From Acidobacteriota bacterium (GTDB taxonomy: Bacteria; Acidobacteriota; JAAYUB01): a stretch of 34,332 bases of DNA. The translations under genes were made by a program, and so were the position numbers. Positions 31,495 through 34,332 of this stretch are shown here, in pieces (position 1 is the stretch's first letter; the number at the start of each line of letters is the position of its first letter). The stretch is from the NCBI GenBank assembly GCA_016935015.1, contig JAFGRT010000111.1, forward strand, positions 1 to 34,332, written 5' to 3'. The notes below the pieces were generated by a model. That model searched no databases and had not been told where the DNA came from. It saw only the letters and a list, made by a program, of their open reading frames with translations.

Positions 31495-34332
31495 TCAGCG
31501 GGCGGACCCTATCCGGCGCAGTTCATCCCGGATGGCGGCATGGTCGGCCAGGCGCTCCCGGCGCGACCGGCGGATCAGGGCCAGGCAAAAATCCGACACC
31601 GCCGCCGGGATAGCCGGGTCCACTTCCCGTGGCGGCACCGGGTCCTCATGCAGCAGCGCGTACATGAGCCGGGCCGGATCGTTGTCCTCGCCGTGGAAAG
31701 GGGTGGTGCCGGTCAGCATCTCATAGAGAATGATGCCCAGGGCGTAGAAATCCATGGCCGGATGGGGGGCGAGTCCGCCCAGCTGTTCCGGCGGCAGGTA
31801 GGGTAGGGTGCCGGCCAGGCGGCCGGTGCGGGTCAGGGCCGGCTGGCCGATGAGGGTGGCGATGCCGAAGTCGAGGATGCGAATGGATGGCGGTCCGTTA
31901 TCTGGTGCATGGAAGGCGAAAGACGACGGCGGACTGTGGTTGGCCGGTGGGAGAATCATGATGTTTTCCGGCTTCAGGTCGCGATGGATGATGCCGGCTT
32001 TGTGCATGTCATGGACGGTATCCGCCAGAGGGGCGAACAGGGCCAGGGCCTGATCGGGCGGCAGCGGACCGTGTTCGGTCAATCGCTGCCGCAAATCCTG
32101 CCCGGCGCAGAATTCCATCACCCAGTACAGGCGACCCTGGTGCCGGCCCTGATCCAGCAGGCGGACTACGTTGGGATGGTCCAGCCGGCGCAGGACCTTC
32201 CCTTCCTGTTCGAACCGGCGGTGCGTTTCAGCCGTGACCAGTTCCGGATGCAGGAGCTTGATGGCCACCAGGCGGCGGGTTTTGCGGTCGCGGGCCTTGT
32301 GGACGGTGCCCATGCCGCCCTGGCCCAGGGTGGCGAGGAGTTCGTAGTGGCCGATGGTGTGGGCGCGGCGCCAGTCGTGGAGAATGGTCCGCCAGCGGCG
32401 CACGCCGCGGTAGCCCACGTAGAGGAGGGCGGCGAGACCGACGAAGCCCAGCAGGGTGAACCAGCCCTGGCGCCAGAAAGGGGCCTGAACCACCAAAGCC
32501 AGGATGGCGGTACGGGATTGCCAGGGGCCTTCGCCCCGGGCGGCGCTGACCTCGAAACGATACCGGCCCGGTGCGAGTCCCACCAGTCGCAGGTTCCGGT
32601 CGCTACCGGCATCCAGCCACTGTTCGGACAATCCCTGCAGGCGGTAGCGGAAGCGAATCCGTTCAGGCGTGGCCAGGGCAATAGCCGTGTAACGGATCGT
32701 CAGGACGGCATCGGCCGGGCATTCCAGTTCTTCTTGGATACTCACCGCCTGCCCGCTGAGCCGCACCTCTTCAATGAGGACCGGCGGCGCATCTTTGCCG
32801 GTGTTGTCTGGCCGGGGATCCACCCGGATCACCCCGGCGGCCGAGGGAAACCACAGATTGCCGTCGGCCGTCTTGATCGCACCGGGGCAATTGCCCCCAC
32901 TGCCGCGCAGAGTTTTCAAGCCATCGGCGAGGCCGACGCGAAGGCACTCCACTGTCGGCATAACGCCGTCGGCGCATCGCCGCAGCTGCTCGGCGGCCAC
33001 CGAAAACAATCCCTGATCGCTGCTCATCCAGAAACGGCCGAAATCATCCTCGAGAATCTGGTAGAGGTAGTTGCTGGCCAGGCCCCGCCGGGTGTCCACC
33101 ACGGCGAAGCCTTCCTCCCGCCAGCGCGCCAGCCCGCCGCCGTGAGTGGCGATCCACAGACTGCCGTCCCGGTCCGGATGGATATCGTACACGCTACCGT
33201 GAGGCAACCCGTCAGTGGTTCGATAGAAGCGAAAATCTTCACCCACCCGATAGCCGACGCCGTTGTCGGTGCCCACCCAGAGACGGCCTTGTCGGTCCTG
33301 GGAGATGGTACGAATGGTTTTCTCCGCCGGCCGGTCTGATGGGAGCCAGGTATGGAGCCGGTCGTCCACCAGACAACTGAGGCCGTCCCGACTGCCGAAC
33401 CACGTCCGGCCCCGGTCGTCCATGTAAATGGCCAGGACCGACGGATCGTCATGGAGATAGAACGGTCGCCAGCGCATGAATTCGTCTCCCTGGCGGCGGA
33501 ACACGCCATGGGCGTCGGTGCCGGCGAGGAGGTTGCCGTCCGGGCCGAAGCCCAGGGAGCGGACAAAAGGTGCATCGATGCCGTTGTCGAAGCCGGCGAT
33601 GTGGTATCCCTGCCTGTCCAGTCGCTGCAGGCCGGCCGGCCCGCCGCACCAGACGCCGCCCGCCGGATCCGCCAGCAGGGTGTAGACCGGCGCATATTCG
33701 CCGTCGGCCAGCGGCAATGTGGTGATGGAACTCTTGCGAAAGCGGTCGAGGCCGCCGCTGGTGCCGACCCACAGGTTACCCTCCCGGTCGGCCAGGAGCC
33801 GGTGCACCTGGTGACCGCTCAAGCCGTCCGCACCGGTGAAGGTATGGACGGTGTCGCCGGCCAGACGGGCCAGACCGCGGTCGGTGCCGATCCACAGACC
33901 CTTTTCATCATCCATCAGCAGGCAGCGGACTACCGGTGACGGCAGACCCTGCACCGGACCATATGTCCGCCGGCCCCGGTCCGTCTGGCGCACCAGCCCG
34001 CGCGTCGTTCCCACCCACAGGTTCCGATCCGCGTCCTCGAGTAGGGCCGCAATAGCGGTTTCCTTGAACTCCGGTGCCGAGGAATTTTGGAATCTCTCTT
34101 TTGCCATGGCACCAAGACCCAGCCGGGTACCGCAGAGCAGCACGCCGTTCCGCCGCCGGAAGACGCTGAGCACGGTATGATGGATAAGGCCCTGTTCTTC
34201 GGAATAGATCACCCAGGACGGCGGCGTGCAGCGGATCAGTCCGTCGTAGGTGGTGCCGGCCCAGATCTGATTCCCCTCATCGACGTACAGTGTTTCGATT
34301 TCCAGCGGCGGTGAGTGCGGCGCCGCGGTCGG
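31495..34332 (-). CDS. Beta-propeller sensor fused to a Ser/Thr protein kinase (5' end outside window)
   Basis: 945 residues are visible; the frame stays open to the edge, so the start is missing. Residues ~1-530 are two-component-regulator propeller repeats, each with a GxLWIGTxxGLxR-like phrase (RNLWVGTTRGLVR, KGLWIGTDRGLAR, GNLWVGTSGGLDR, GRLWVGTDNGVGY). A Y_Y_Y Ig-like domain follows (RFRYRLQGLSEQWLDAG), then one transmembrane helix (FTLLGFVGLAALLYVGYRG). The cytoplasmic part is a Hanks-type kinase beginning HYELLATLGQGGMGTVHKA with Lys692 (VAIK), Asp785 (HRDLKPEN) and Asp821 (DFG), counted from the window edge, so it should be active. It resembles hybrid two-component sensors with the His kinase replaced by a Ser/Thr kinase. 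Ligand and substrates are unknown. Confidence 0.9.
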   Translation of the reverse strand, partial: PTAAPHSPPLEIETLYVDEGNQIWAGTTYDGLIRCTPPSWVIYSEEQGLIHHTVLSVFRRRNGVLLCGTRLGLGAMAKERFQNSSAPEFKETAIAALLEDADRNLWVGTTRGLVRQTDRGRRTYGPVQGLPSPVVRCLLMDDEKGLWIGTDRGLARLAGDTVHTFTGADGLSGHQVHRLLADREGNLWVGTSGGLDRFRKSSITTLPLADGEYAPVYTLLADPAGGVWCGGPAGLQRLDRQGYHIAGFDNGIDAPFVRSLGFGPDGNLLAGTDAHGVFRRQGDEFMRWRPFYLHDDPSVLAIYMDDRGRTWFGSRDGLSCLVDDRLHTWLPSDRPAEKTIRTISQDRQGRLWVGTDNGVGYRVGEDFRFYRTTDGLPHGSVYDIHPDRDGSLWIATHGGGLARWREEGFAVVDTRRGLASNYLYQILEDDFGRFWMSSDQGLFSVAAEQLRRCADGVMPTVECLRVGLADGLKTLRGSGGNCPGAIKTADGNLWFPSAAGVIRVDPRPDNTGKDAPPVLIEEVRLSGQAVSIQEELECPADAVLTIRYTAIALATPERIRFRYRLQGLSEQWLDAGSDRNLRLVGLAPGRYRFEVSAARGEGPWQSRTAILALVVQAPFWRQGWFTLLGFVGLAALLYVGYRGVRRWRTILHDWRRAHTIGHYELLATLGQGGMGTVHKARDRKTRRLVAIKLLHPELVTAETHRRFEQEGKVLRRLDHPNVVRLLDQGRHQGRLYWVMEFCAGQDLRQRLTEHGPLPPDQALALFAPLADTVHDMHKAGIIHRDLKPENIMILPPANHSPPSSFAFHAPDNGPPSIRILDFGIATLIGQPALTRTGRLAGTLPYLPPEQLGGLAPHPAMDFYALGIILYEMLTGTTPFHGEDNDPARLMYALLHEDPVPPREVDPAIPAAVSDFCLALIRRSRRERLADHAAIRDELRRIGSAR

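Noticed and set aside
1-34332. CRISPR arrays, tRNA genes, insertion sequences or prophage
   Set aside because: No regularly spaced repeats, cloverleaf-like stretches, transposase or integrase frames were seen. The encapsulin has a capsid fold but its cargo neighbour shows it is a nanocompartment, not a phage.

Overview
The window is a gene-dense, GC-rich (roughly 60-65% by eye) stretch of a bacterial chromosome. The organism is most likely Gram-negative: it has a MacA/MacB-type periplasmic exporter, an MscS channel with a periplasmic domain, SppA and several Tat- or Sec-exported proteins. No tRNA, rRNA, CRISPR array, transposase or phage gene was recognised. An endonuclease-type MutL, FabL-type enoyl-ACP reductase, carbamoyl-phosphate synthetase resembling the CPS I/CAD clade, dockerin-like repeats, -24/-12 promoters and a beta-propeller sensor fused to a Ser/Thr kinase together suggest an Acidobacteriota-like lineage. 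That placement is an inference from gene content, not a demonstrated assignment.

Layout, left to right. (1) 1-359: 5' part of a GTPase gene (minus), divergent from a tat operon. (2) 580-4538: tatA/B, tatC, a HAD phosphatase and mutL, plus strand, tightly packed. (3) 4539-5291: fabL, convergent with mutL; the two stop codons abut inside TGATCA. (4) 5424-8706: iron-uptake operon feoA-feoB-dtxR with a sigma-70-like promoter and a DtxR-type operator overlapping the transcription start region. (5) 8862-13224: carA-carB (minus). (6) 13453-15552: a -24/-12 promoter, a secreted dockerin-repeat protein and a Tat-exported DUF362-like protein. (7) 15754-17529: sppA, followed by a strong terminator. (8) 17719-19680 (minus): an unrecognised 653-residue protein with a DxDDT motif and helical repeats like those of class II terpene cyclases. 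(9) 19830-23691 (minus): a membrane fusion protein and two MacB/FtsX-type permeases, with no ATPase gene nearby. (10) 23879-27893: a TauE/SafE permease, a seven-helix membrane AraC-type regulator, a Tat-exported aldo/keto reductase carrying two Cys4 clusters, and a small secreted beta-rich protein. (11) 28044-29955: an MscS channel behind a second -24/-12 promoter. (12) 30084-31276: encapsulated ferritin and its encapsulin shell. (13) 31495-34332 (minus, truncated): a propeller-Y_Y_Y-transmembrane-Ser/Thr kinase sensor.

How the parts fit. Iron is one theme: FeoAB imports ferrous iron, the DtxR-type protein probably represses feoAB through the operator, and the ferritin-encapsulin pair stores iron. 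Envelope function is another: TatAC exports folded redox proteins, and two predicted Tat substrates lie in the same window. The least described items are the DxDDT protein, the exporter lacking an ATPase, the two -24/-12 promoters, the propeller-kinase, and a nine-G run inside mutL that could make mismatch repair switchable.
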